Notes: a model not told the origin generated them from the sequence alone. Counted from the stretch's first letter, positions 1 to 7,576 are shown. The stretch is DNA of 13,777 nt from Methanobrevibacter_A sp964547125 (GCA_964547125.1 CAZJLS010000046.1:1-13777); one strand, 5' to 3'. A program made the numbers and translations.

Positions 1-1102
1 GCAAAGATATCTTGGAGTTAGGGAATTGCATGATCAGGAAATATTGACTAAAATAGCAAAAACAGATGAAGATTATGGGATTCGCCTTGCAGCTGTTACA
101 AATATTGAAGATGAATCTGTTATAGCAGAAATTGCTAAAAATGAGACAAATAGAGATGTCTGTTATAAATGTATTGAAAAGATTAATGACGAATCCCTAC
201 TGATTGATATTTTTAAAAATGCAACCTCAGATTATTGTCGAAATAAAGAACTTTTTGATAAGGTTAATGATGAATCTTTTTTAATTGATGTTGCTAAAAG
301 TGATTCGGGAGATCGTTATTATGCTATTCACAGACTTAATGATGAAGATACATTAGTTTATGTTGCTAAAAATGACAAAAACATATATATGCGTGAATGG
401 GCTGTTGAAAGACTTATGCGCATATCAACTTTATTTGAAAATATTGCTGATGATGATTATGTTAATATTTTAAAAGAAATTGAAAAAGTAAATTATACCA
501 CTCCAAGCATATATGACTTCAAAAATTATGAATATAAGACACTGAATGGTCCGGAAAAAATATTTGATCAAGAAGGCAAAGAAGTTTTAATAATAGATAA
601 AAACGGACATAATTATACTTCTTGGGACGAATATTATGAACTCATCGGTGAAAAAAAGAAAGAAATAGAACATGATGCTAAAGTTGCAGGAAGACAGTTC
701 GCAAAAGGAAATGAAACTGATCAGTTTTACTCAGATAATATAATATTTATTAGTGAAAATTTTAAAAGCAATGATAAATTACCAAAATATAAACATGACT
801 GTCAACGTGTAACCCATGCAGCAAAATTAAATCCAGACACTGATAGACACACAGAACTGCAAGACTATTATTTGTGCAGGTTTCGCAGTCTTCGCGCAAT
901 TGCTGTAAATGGTTTAGAAAATCCTGAGGAATTAAATCTTAATGATTTTTCAGCAAAAATAGTTGTATTTAAAAATTGCAACTTCAGTAATTTAAATGAA
1001 ACCAATATTACAGATACAGATAATGAAATAATGATAATGGGAGATGAATCATCAATTAAACCTTTAATGGAAGTTTTACCAGATAAGTGTATGCTCATAT
1101 AA
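1..1102 (+). CDS. HEAT-like repeat protein, 5' partial
   Basis: The reading frame is open from the first complete codon of the window (base 2). A TTG at 26 is available, but the repeat pattern continues upstream of it (VREL just before), so the gene most likely starts outside the window. The first ~135 visible residues form about five degenerate units of 24-27 residues, each built on an 'I/L-N-D-E-S-x-L-I-x-x-I/V-A-K-N' core followed by a less conserved second helix. This is the look of HEAT/armadillo-like helical repeats, which normally bind proteins. The remaining ~220 residues have no motif I recognise: a charged helical stretch around residues 205-225 and a C-terminal part with one Cys in each of YLCRF, KNCNF and DKCML. 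No signal peptide or membrane segment is visible. The coding strand is A-rich. Function unknown; a scaffold or adaptor role is only a family-based guess. Confidence 0.8.
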   Translation, partial: QRYLGVRELHDQEILTKIAKTDEDYGIRLAAVTNIEDESVIAEIAKNETNRDVCYKCIEKINDESLLIDIFKNATSDYCRNKELFDKVNDESFLIDVAKSDSGDRYYAIHRLNDEDTLVYVAKNDKNIYMREWAVERLMRISTLFENIADDDYVNILKEIEKVNYTTPSIYDFKNYEYKTLNGPEKIFDQEGKEVLIIDKNGHNYTSWDEYYELIGEKKKEIEHDAKVAGRQFAKGNETDQFYSDNIIFISENFKSNDKLPKYKHDCQRVTHAAKLNPDTDRHTELQDYYLCRFRSLRAIAVNGLENPEELNLNDFSAKIVVFKNCNFSNLNETNITDTDNEIMIMGDESSIKPLMEVLPDKCMLI

Positions 1103-1382
1103 TGGCGAATAATTTTATGTAGTTATATGAAGAATATTAGCAATACATTTTTGATGATTTAAGATATTTATGACTTATATGTAAAATTTTTAGAAATATT
1201 TCTAAACCTATAAAAGTATAGTTTTAATTCAAATCTAAATTAATATCTTCTGTTAATTCAAATTGAATTAGGCATATTCATATTTTCCATATCTTATTGA
1301 TATTGCATCAATTTCATTTATCCTAATGATATTTATCCAATATTTTTTTCTATTTTTCCAATTAGTTTATTGTGTGGAAAAA
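1103..1382. other. Gene-free AT-rich spacer with two palindromes
   Basis: There is no credible reading frame on either strand. It contains a perfect 18-bp palindrome TTTAGAAATATTTCTAAA (1189-1206). It also holds a 17-bp inverted repeat TAATTCAAATTGAATTA (1254-1270) whose left half, within TTAATTCAAAT, also occurs at 1224-1234. The spacer lies between the stop codons of two convergent genes, so these could be transcript-end structures or protein-binding sites. In DNA this AT-rich, short AT palindromes also arise by chance. Confidence 0.5.
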
Positions 1383-1830
1383 TTAGATTAAAATTGTTTT
1401 CCAGTATTCTCTCTCTTGCATTGAGAGTATTCCAAGATAATTTTTTCCTTTTATATTTTTACACTTTTCACAGTAACATGTTCCAAAATAATTATCGTGC
1501 CACATGTTTCCTTCAATTAATATGGCATCTTCTGTTTTGAGTAGTTTTTCTACAAGTTCTGGGTGTTGAGTGAATTTTGCATGCACTACTTCTGCCATTA
1601 TTCCTGCTTTTAAATCGTTCCAATTATCTCTAAGTTTTATTTTATTTCCTAATTCTTTTGAAGGATGTGGGTCTAGGTTTATGAATTTTTTTCTTGTGTT
1701 GTTATCTAGTGTTTTTTGTGCTTGATATGCTGCTTCACTGTTTTTATAGGTTAATCCATTGTAGTATACTGGTGTTTTGTAGTAGTTGCTTAGGAAGTGG
1801 TATTTTTCATTTAAAGTCGTCTATTATCAT
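1383..1830 (-). pseudogene. NADAR/YbiA-family N-glycosidase, frameshifted near start
   Basis: Read from 1820 down to 1383, one frame gives an almost complete NADAR (COG3236/DUF1768) domain. It starts EKYHFLSNYY, then DGLTY-like NGLTYKNSEAAYQAQKT, then LRDNWNDLKAGIM, KFTQHPELVEKLLKTEDAILIE, and a C-x-C-x-x-C-containing loop before GKNYLG, all in the family order. The frame has no usable start and is closed by a stop at 1821-1823. The expected N-terminus lies one frame over: ATG at 1828-1830 reads MIIDDFK and then hits TGA. One extra or missing base near 1809-1815 therefore separates start and body; skipping the T of AAA-TGA-AAA would restore exactly the usual spacing. The only in-frame ATG left would give a 71-residue C-terminal fragment (from 1598). 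NADAR proteins cleave N-glycosidic bonds, in riboflavin intermediates or in ADP-ribosylated guanine in DNA/RNA. It could be a pseudogene, a sequencing error, or, less likely, a +1 recoding site. Confidence 0.8.
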
Positions 1831-2019
1831 ATGTTATATCATCTTTTATTTTATTTTATGTAAAAAAAATATAATTAGGGGATTTTTATGGTTTCATTAT
1901 CTCCCCCTTTTTTTTACAATTAAAATTAGTTATTTTAATGGTTTTGTTTTTTTATACTTAAAATATGTATATGATGAGAAATAGAATTTAATCTATATTA
2001 ATGATAGGTTTAATTGATT

Positions 2020-2976
2020 ATGTCTTTTTGTTCTAAATGTGGTCATGGAAATAGAGAGAATGTGAATTTTTGTAGTGAGTGTGGTTCTCCATTAATTAAG
2101 GATGAGTATTTTGGATTAGATGGTTTGAATAGTTTTAGTGAAATATTAACTGCTGATAATTTGAAGGATGTTGAAGCTGAACTTGATTATAGTGTTTATT
2201 CTGGTATACTTGCTAATATTAGTTTGAGAGGAGCTTATAATTTAAATAGTTTGGTTGAAAGTAGAGGTGTTAATTGGAGTAGTTTGAAAATTTTGGATAA
2301 AGTTAAGTTTATTGCTGAGTCTTATGTTCAGGTTAATTATAAAAGTAAAGGTGCTGATTTAGGTAATTATGTTTCTAATGTTATTAATGTTGATGATCGT
2401 TTGGATGATTCTCAGCAGATTGCTACTTTGATTCATGAATTGTCTCATCATTTGCTTTCTGAGATTTTTGAGGAGGTTTTAATGTATCGTTTGAGTGTTA
2501 AGAGGACTTTAGTTCTTGAGGCTTTTGTTAAGTTTTGTTTGCATAGTGATCCTTTTAATTTGATTATGGATGAGTATTGTGCTCATACTGTTGAAGGTCG
2601 TTTTATACCTCATGGTTATCAAAATTATGGTTCTTTTAATATGTTAGTTGATCAAGTTCCTAAATCTGAGGAGTATAAAAGTCTTATTAAAGCCCATATG
2701 GTTATTGGTAATACTTATTCTGAGGATGTTATTAGTATTATTGAGAGTTTTATTGATGATGAATTAAGACAAGAGATTAAGGCTCAGTTTAAACGGGATT
2801 ATAATTATCCTCCTTCTTATGATCAAATTACCTTGGAGATACATGAGTTTATTCCTGAGGCAGGTAAGGTTGAATATTTATCTGCAGTATTTAGTGATGG
2901 TTTTAGAAATGCTAAAAAAAGTGAAAATGAAAAATTGTTAAATGAGATACTGGAGATTTTTAGGGAGAATAATTAA
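2020..2976 (+). CDS. Zinc-ribbon protein with HExxH metallopeptidase motif
   Basis: The protein is 318 residues from the ATG at 2020; a TTG two codons upstream is possible, but SFCSKCG-type zinc ribbons usually begin directly with the ATG. The N-terminal zinc ribbon has Cys4, Cys7, Cys18 and Cys21 (CSKCG...CSECG). A helical linker follows, and then IHELSHHLL places the catalytic HExxH motif at residues 139-143. Glu185 in the segment MDEYCAHTVEG, about 42 residues downstream, is a good candidate third zinc ligand, as in gluzincins. No signal peptide or membrane helix is visible, so it should be cytoplasmic. Its T/G-ending codons follow the strong T/G richness of this strand rather than proving transfer. 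Its stop overlaps the stop of the opposite-strand SAP gene. Substrate unknown; a non-peptidase zinc protein is possible. Confidence 0.8.
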   Translation: MSFCSKCGHGNRENVNFCSECGSPLIKDEYFGLDGLNSFSEILTADNLKDVEAELDYSVYSGILANISLRGAYNLNSLVESRGVNWSSLKILDKVKFIAESYVQVNYKSKGADLGNYVSNVINVDDRLDDSQQIATLIHELSHHLLSEIFEEVLMYRLSVKRTLVLEAFVKFCLHSDPFNLIMDEYCAHTVEGRFIPHGYQNYGSFNMLVDQVPKSEEYKSLIKAHMVIGNTYSEDVISIIESFIDDELRQEIKAQFKRDYNYPPSYDQITLEIHEFIPEAGKVEYLSAVFSDGFRNAKKSENEKLLNEILEIFRENN

Positions 2977-4457
2977 TATTTATTTCTTATTTCTTTTACT
3001 ATATTTGATTCTTTTTCTCCATTGAATAGTTTTAATAGGTATATTAATGCATCTTCTTCTAGGATTATTAATTCTTTTGGTTTGAAACTGGTGAATGCAT
3101 TATGGAATATTCTTTTTAAGTCATCTATATTATAGTTTAGATTGTTTATTAGTTTTATGAGTTTTTCTGTGAAGTCTTCCCTTATATTATCATCTTGTGT
3201 GTATCCTCTTCTGTAATATATGATATATTTATTTAAGTATAATAGGAATATTTTAAAATCAGTTTCTAAATGTTTTTCATTGTTATCAAGTTTAGTGTAA
3301 ATTGATGACATTGCTGTGAGTAACTCTCTATAATCGTACCATTCTTCTATTTTTTCTGCTTCTTTTTCATTATAGTATTCTAAAAGTATTTTATATATTG
3401 TTTTATCTGTTGGTTTTTGTTTATATTCTTCATTTTTTGTTATTAATTTATCAAATTCATCAGGACTTATTGTATATTTTATATTATTTTTAGGATATAA
3501 TAGGATGTGTTTATTTTCCTCTATAAAGTCTAAGCCTTCTTTTGTTACTTCTATGGATTTTCCTGGGAATGCTTTTTTAATTTCTTCATCAGTTAAATTT
3601 TCATTAATTCTTTCAATTAATTCTTTTTTATTTCCTGAAACTTTTAAATCATTTTCTTTTAGAACTTCTTTTATATCTTTAACTCTTGATCCTTTAACAC
3701 TCGTTATGGGACTGCCTTTTTTAATGAAATTATCTTCTTTTGCTTGTTTTTTTAATAGTTTAGCATTTGTATCAAATTCACTACCATAATATTCATTAAA
3801 TTCTTTTGTTGGATTTCTTGAAAGTTGGTCTAGAAATATTGTGTATGCGAATTTAAAGCTGGTTGAATAGTCATCTGAGATTTTTTCACTGTATAATTGT
3901 TCTAATTCTTCAAGTGTGTTTACATTAGATGTGTTTGGTTTTTCTTCAATTTTTTTAACTGGTTTTTCATTATTTAATGGATTGTGTTTTGGTAATTTTA
4001 CTCCACACTTATAGCAGAATTTATCATCTTTAAGATTCTTTGAATTACATTTTGGGCATTTTTTAACCATGTTTTCCTGATTTAAAGCATATTTAAACCA
4101 TTTATCTGCTCCTAGTTTATTTTTATTATTTGTTTTTATTGGATTGCCTTTTGAATCTAAATTAACAACAGTATTATCTCCAAATATAATTGTTGTTTCC
4201 TTATCTAAACCATTTTCATTAGTAGGTTTTCTTAGAGATCTTTCTTTAAGTTGATATACTATTTCATCCACTACTTTATGAGAAGGTAAGTTTTCTTCTT
4301 TTATTTTTCTTTTAATTTCGTTTTTTATTTCAACTCCTTCAGATACAGTAAGCCCATATTTTTCTAATTGTTTCATAAATGTTGAGGATAATAAAAATCC
4401 ACCAGTTAATTCTTTTAATTTTTTTTCTGCATCATTATGCCTGCTAAATAACCCCAA
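2973..4457 (-). CDS. Zinc-ribbon and SAP-domain protein
   Basis: A 494-residue hydrophilic protein. The TTG start at 4455-4457 is chosen because a GGTGG ribosome-binding site sits 7 nt before it. The layout is: a charged helical N-terminus (1-75); a short beta-rich piece (ETTIIFGDNTVVNL, 87-100); a zinc ribbon with Cys134, Cys137, Cys148 and Cys151 (CPKC...CYKC); a lysine/proline linker; a helical region; and a SAP-like helix-extended loop-helix at about 258-290 (VKDIKEVLKENDLKVSGNKK with the family's small-residue/Gly-Asn-Lys turn). A lysine/tyrosine-rich helical C-terminus completes it. SAP domains bind DNA, often AT-rich DNA, and a zinc ribbon is compatible with nucleic-acid or protein contact. 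No catalytic motif is seen, so function is unknown. A conserved Methanobacteriales family of such multi-module proteins is plausible but not shown here. It is separated by 97 bp from the upstream ATPase gene and probably has its own promoter. Confidence 0.75.
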   Translation of the reverse strand: MGLFSRHNDAEKKLKELTGGFLLSSTFMKQLEKYGLTVSEGVEIKNEIKRKIKEENLPSHKVVDEIVYQLKERSLRKPTNENGLDKETTIIFGDNTVVNLDSKGNPIKTNNKNKLGADKWFKYALNQENMVKKCPKCNSKNLKDDKFCYKCGVKLPKHNPLNNEKPVKKIEEKPNTSNVNTLEELEQLYSEKISDDYSTSFKFAYTIFLDQLSRNPTKEFNEYYGSEFDTNAKLLKKQAKEDNFIKKGSPITSVKGSRVKDIKEVLKENDLKVSGNKKELIERINENLTDEEIKKAFPGKSIEVTKEGLDFIEENKHILLYPKNNIKYTISPDEFDKLITKNEEYKQKPTDKTIYKILLEYYNEKEAEKIEEWYDYRELLTAMSSIYTKLDNNEKHLETDFKIFLLYLNKYIIYYRRGYTQDDNIREDFTEKLIKLINNLNYNIDDLKRIFHNAFTSFKPKELIILEEDALIYLLKLFNGEKESNIVKEIRNKY

Positions 4458-4554
4458 AGATAATCCACCATTTAATAATTCTTTTATGAAATAATTCCTT
4501 GTTTTATATAATAAGTAAATTTATTTTTTTATAAATATTAATATTATTAATTTT

Positions 4555-5769
4555 TTAAAAATCATTATCATCTGCTTTTAAAAAGTCTAATATGTTTATA
4601 TGTTTTATTCCATTATTTGAGTAATCTATTATATCTGTTGTTATTATATATTTTGGAAAGTTGTCTTTAATCTTTTCAAATGGATATAATTCTCTTTTTT
4701 TATTATTTAAGTCAGCAATTGATTCTGCTACTTGAATATATATTTTTTGACCATATTTTCTGCAGACAAAGTCCACTTCAAAGTCTTTGATTTTTCCTAT
4801 TGTAATTTCATAATTTCTCTGAAGTAATTCTAAAAATATTATATTTTCCAGTAAATATTCTGTGTCTCTTTTGTTTTCTGGATTGAATATATGATAAAAA
4901 CCAGGATCTGCAATATAATATTTTTCAAATGTTTTTAGCATATTTTCATTTTTTAAATCTTCTCTTTTTACATTATAAAATATGAATGCATTGATTGAGT
5001 GTTTTAAATAGTCTACAACTGTGCTTGGTGATATTTTCTGGTGTTTTGATTTTAGGTGTTTGGATATTGAGTTTGCTGATAATATTTTTCCAATGTTACT
5101 TATCATAAATTCCATAAGTCTTGAGAATAAGTCTATTGAACCAATCTTGTTTAAACTCATTATGTCTTTTAATATTATGGAAGCGTAAATATCTGATAGA
5201 TAGTCTAGTTTTTCATCTTTTTCGTATTTTAGAAGTCCTGGAAATCCTCCAAAGTTTAAATATTCATTGTATATTTCTATTTCTTTTTTATAGTCTATTG
5301 TTTCCCCATTTTCTTTATGGTATTGTAGTATTTCTTTATATGAAAATGGGTGTATTTTTAGTTGTATGTATCTAGATAATGGTGTTGTATTAATGTCTGA
5401 TAGTAGTTTTGAGTTTGAACTTGTGATATAAATATCTGAGTTTAAATTAATTTTGAATTTATTTATTGCTTCTTCCCAGTTTTCTACTCTGTGGATTTCG
5501 TCAAGAAGTAAGTATATTTTGTTTTCTATGTTTTTTGTTAATTGGAATATTAGTTTACTTAAATCTTCTTCTTTGCATATTTTTCTGTGTTTGTTTGACT
5601 CTAATGAGATATATATTATGTTTTCTTTTGGTATTCCTTTTTCTTGGAGTTTTTTAATTATTTCTTTTAGTAAGTGTGTTTTTCCCGATCTTCTAACTCC
5701 TGTTATTATTTTAATTTCTTCTGTATCCATTAATTTATGAATTTTATTTAAGTAGTAGTGTCTTTTCAT
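4555..5769 (-). CDS. AAA+ ATPase, AAA_14/DUF4143 type
   Basis: A 404-residue protein with an ATG start and AAGGA 8-12 nt upstream. The N-terminal P-loop domain has Walker A GVRRSGKT (24-31), Walker B LLLDE (87-91) followed by the family-typical IHRVENWE, and a sensor-1-like segment YITSSNSKLLS (about 114-124). The C-terminal half matches the DUF4143 domain, a PD-(D/E)xK-like fold: a winged-helix-like stretch, then YYIADPGFYHIF, an ENIIFLEL helix, and the nuclease-like core FEVDFVCR...IYIQVAES. The Glu-x-Lys of active nucleases is replaced by Gln-Val, as is usual in this family, so DNA cleavage is unlikely. This family is common and often expanded in archaea and anaerobes, and its cellular role is not established. 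The gene is monocistronic in appearance, with repeats in the 200 bp upstream. Confidence 0.88.
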   Translation of the reverse strand: MKRHYYLNKIHKLMDTEEIKIITGVRRSGKTHLLKEIIKKLQEKGIPKENIIYISLESNKHRKICKEEDLSKLIFQLTKNIENKIYLLLDEIHRVENWEEAINKFKINLNSDIYITSSNSKLLSDINTTPLSRYIQLKIHPFSYKEILQYHKENGETIDYKKEIEIYNEYLNFGGFPGLLKYEKDEKLDYLSDIYASIILKDIMSLNKIGSIDLFSRLMEFMISNIGKILSANSISKHLKSKHQKISPSTVVDYLKHSINAFIFYNVKREDLKNENMLKTFEKYYIADPGFYHIFNPENKRDTEYLLENIIFLELLQRNYEITIGKIKDFEVDFVCRKYGQKIYIQVAESIADLNNKKRELYPFEKIKDNFPKYIITTDIIDYSNNGIKHINILDFLKADDNDF

Positions 5770-5835
5770 ATTTTATTCCTTATTTTTTTTAAGAAATTTT
5801 GTAAACTTATTGTGTTAATTTTTTATGTTTTATAT

Positions 5836-5946
5836 AAAAATTTATAGTTTCAGATGGATAAAATTCTAATAATTTAAAATTTTATTGTTTTAAATGGATA
5901 AAAATTAAAAAATTGAAATTTTATTGTTTCTAATGGATAAAAAATT
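5836..5946. repeat. Three direct repeats, about 40-bp period
   Basis: Three degenerate 31-32-bp copies lie at 5836-5866, 5876-5906 and 5915-5946, with the ATGGATA cores at 5854, 5894 and 5933 (spacing 40 and 39). On the minus strand each reads roughly TTTTTATCCATTTAAAACAA followed by TAAAATTT. They lie 67-177 bp upstream of the ATPase start and just downstream of the sugar operon. They could therefore be an operator for the ATPase gene, multiple transcript-end signals, or the residue of a duplication. There are no spacers of constant unrelated sequence, and copies are too few and too close for CRISPR. Confidence 0.75.
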
Positions 5947-5969
5947 ATAAAAAAAGAGAGTGTGTTAGG

Positions 5970-5996
5970 GGATAAAAAAAATTGTTTTTTTTATCC
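5970..5996 (-). terminator. 12-bp hairpin at end of sugar operon
   Basis: A perfect inverted repeat: GGATAAAAAAAA (5970-5981), a 3-nt loop, and TTTTTTTTATCC (5985-5996). It contains the stop codon of the RmlC-like gene (5991-5993). Read on the minus strand it provides an eight-T tract, the element archaeal RNA polymerase uses for termination. The stem is A/T-dominated, so the U-tract may matter more than the hairpin. Confidence 0.55.
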
Positions 5997-6491
5997 GTTT
6001 TTTAATTCCCAATCGTATGGTATTTCGTCTGTATTGTATGGTTTTCTTTTTATTTCTTCTGGATCATGTGGTATGCTTGCACAGTTTGCTACTATTGCAC
6101 TGTCTCCACTGATTCCTTTAAATCCGTTCCATACCATTGGTGGTACTTTTACAAGTAAACGATTTTCTTTTCCTATGTATATTTCCATTAGGTTTCCTTT
6201 GGTTGGCGAGTTTTCTCTATCATCGTAGAGTACCATTTTTATCATGCCGTCTACTACTGAGTAGTTTAGTATCATTTTTTCGTGTATGTGCCATGCTTTA
6301 ATTACGTTGTAGTAGACTTTGGAGAAGTATATTTCTCCGAATTCTTCGAATATTTCATCATCTACTCTTAGCATGTGGTATATTGTTCCTCTTTCGTCTG
6401 GTATTGTTCGGAGTTTTTTTATTTCTACTCCTTGTATGGGTTGGCCGTTTACTCCGTCTAGTTTTATTAGTTTTTCTCCTTTATATATCAT
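5991..6491 (-). CDS. RmlC-like sugar-nucleotide epimerase (cupin)
   Basis: A 166-residue protein of the dTDP-4-dehydrorhamnose 3,5-epimerase family, slightly shorter than the usual ~180. The family signature is seen as DERG (32-35), KAWHIHEKM with His68 at the position of the catalytic base in RmlC 'RGLHxQ', the strand GMIKMVLYDDRENSPT, and the VPPMVWNGFKG turn that replaces the usual 'P-x-GFAHGF'. Such enzymes epimerise C3 and/or C5 of 4-keto-6-deoxy sugar nucleotides. It is the last gene of the operon, 13 bp after the SDR gene, with GAGG about 12 nt before the ATG. In this context the substrate is probably the CDP-4-keto-6-deoxyglucose made by RfbG rather than a dTDP sugar, which is an inference. 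The altered HxH and missing second His suggest specificity differing from classical RmlC. Confidence 0.82.
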   Translation of the reverse strand: MIYKGEKLIKLDGVNGQPIQGVEIKKLRTIPDERGTIYHMLRVDDEIFEEFGEIYFSKVYYNVIKAWHIHEKMILNYSVVDGMIKMVLYDDRENSPTKGNLMEIYIGKENRLLVKVPPMVWNGFKGISGDSAIVANCASIPHDPEEIKRKPYNTDEIPYDWELKNG

Positions 6492-6504
6492 AATCTTTTT
6501 TTCC

Positions 6505-7569
6505 TCACTTTTGTGTGTTGTTTATTATTACTCTTTTAAATCCTTCATGACAGTTTATTTTTGGATTCCATCCTAAGTCTTTTAGTTTTTGGTTGCATGG
6601 TATTATTTCGTCGTTGGAGTGGTATTCTATGTAGTTTTCGTTTTTGTCTCTTTTTACTTTTATTACTTTTAGGTTTTTTTCTGGGAATATGTTTACCATG
6701 ATTTCTGCTAGTTCTATTATGCTTATGAATTGGTCTGTGTTGCAGAGGTTGTATGGTTCTCCATCTTTTCCTTTAAGTAGTATTGTTAGGAATCCTGTTA
6801 TTATGTCTGTTATGTAGCAGAAGCTTCTTTTTGCTAGTCCTTCGCTTTTCATTTGTATGTTTTGGTTGTTTATTATATCTCTTGTAAATGATGAGAATAC
6901 TCGTGGGTCGTTTATGTTCATTGTTGGTGCGTATGCGTGGAATATTCTTGCTATTTTTGTTGGTAAGTTATATTGAGTATGGTATGCATTGCAGATTGTT
7001 TCTCCCATTCTTTTACTTTCTTCGTAGCAGCTGTGTGGGTCTAGTGTGCTTAGTGTTCCGTAGTTGTTTTCTTTTAAGTATTTTTCATTTTCTACTAGTC
7101 CGTAGATGTTTCCTGTGCTTAAGTATAGTATGGATTTTAGGTTTTTTTGTTTTTTGGCTAGGTTTAGTATGTGGTATGTTCCTATGGTGTTGGGTTCTAG
7201 TACTTCTACTGGTATTGTTGCATAGTATTCTGCACTTGCAAAGCTTGCTGCATGTATTATGTAATTTATTTCTTCATTGTATTCTATTGGTTCGGTTAAA
7301 TCGGATATTATGTATTTGAAGTATGGTTTTTTTGTGTATTTTTTAAATCTTTTTTCTAGTTTGTCTTTGTTTTTTACCAGTGCTATTATAGTTATGTTTC
7401 TGTTTTTGATTTCGTTTTGATATATTAGTTCATAGACCAAATATGATGCAAGCATTCCATATGCTCCTGTTATTAGTATAGATTGGTTTTCTAGTTGACT
7501 CCAGTCTATGTTAGATTGGTCTATTTCGTCTAAATCTTCTTTTATTATTTTATCTTCTAAAAATGTCAC
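6505..7569 (-). CDS. Extended SDR NAD(P)-dependent sugar-nucleotide epimerase/reductase
   Basis: A 354-residue protein of the NAD-dependent epimerase/dehydratase family. The Rossmann motif is TGAYGMLAS (34-42), a variant of TGGxGFIGS seen in capsule/O-antigen SDRs with an N-terminal extension of ~28 residues. Catalytic elements are LSTGNIYG (150-157) and Tyr182-x-x-x-Lys186 (CYEESK). C-terminally it has ARIFHAYAP, RSFCYITDI and the PYNLCNTD segment typical of extended SDRs binding a nucleotide sugar. The start is a GTG at 7567-7569, with a clear GGGTG ribosome-binding site that overlaps the TGA stop of rfbG, so the two genes look translationally coupled. Given its neighbours it probably reduces or epimerises a CDP-6-deoxy-4-ketohexose. 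Paratose/abequose-synthase-like or UDP-sugar activity cannot be excluded. Confidence 0.85.
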   Translation of the reverse strand: MTFLEDKIIKEDLDEIDQSNIDWSQLENQSILITGAYGMLASYLVYELIYQNEIKNRNITIIALVKNKDKLEKRFKKYTKKPYFKYIISDLTEPIEYNEEINYIIHAASFASAEYYATIPVEVLEPNTIGTYHILNLAKKQKNLKSILYLSTGNIYGLVENEKYLKENNYGTLSTLDPHSCYEESKRMGETICNAYHTQYNLPTKIARIFHAYAPTMNINDPRVFSSFTRDIINNQNIQMKSEGLAKRSFCYITDIITGFLTILLKGKDGEPYNLCNTDQFISIIELAEIMVNIFPEKNLKVIKVKRDKNENYIEYHSNDEIIPCNQKLKDLGWNPKINCHEGFKRVIINNTQK

Positions 7570-7576
7570 CTTTTTT

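Noticed and set aside
1694..1984. 96-residue open frame on the + strand
   Set aside because: It is opposite the NADAR reading frame and the spacer, is rich in Phe/Leu/Cys from T-rich DNA, and has no ribosome-binding site.
2020..2976. Horizontal transfer judged from T/G-rich codons
   Set aside because: The whole + strand from 1.4 to 9.4 kb is T/G-rich, including the antisense of the sugar operon, so strand bias explains the codons.
5836..5946. Possible CRISPR array
   Set aside because: Only three degenerate copies with spacers of ~9 bp that are A/T filler; no Cas genes.
6888..7319. 143-residue hydrophobic open frame on the + strand
   Set aside because: It is antisense to the SDR gene; its Leu/Val/Phe-rich composition comes from T/G-rich antisense codons. 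Similar shadows occur opposite the other operon genes.
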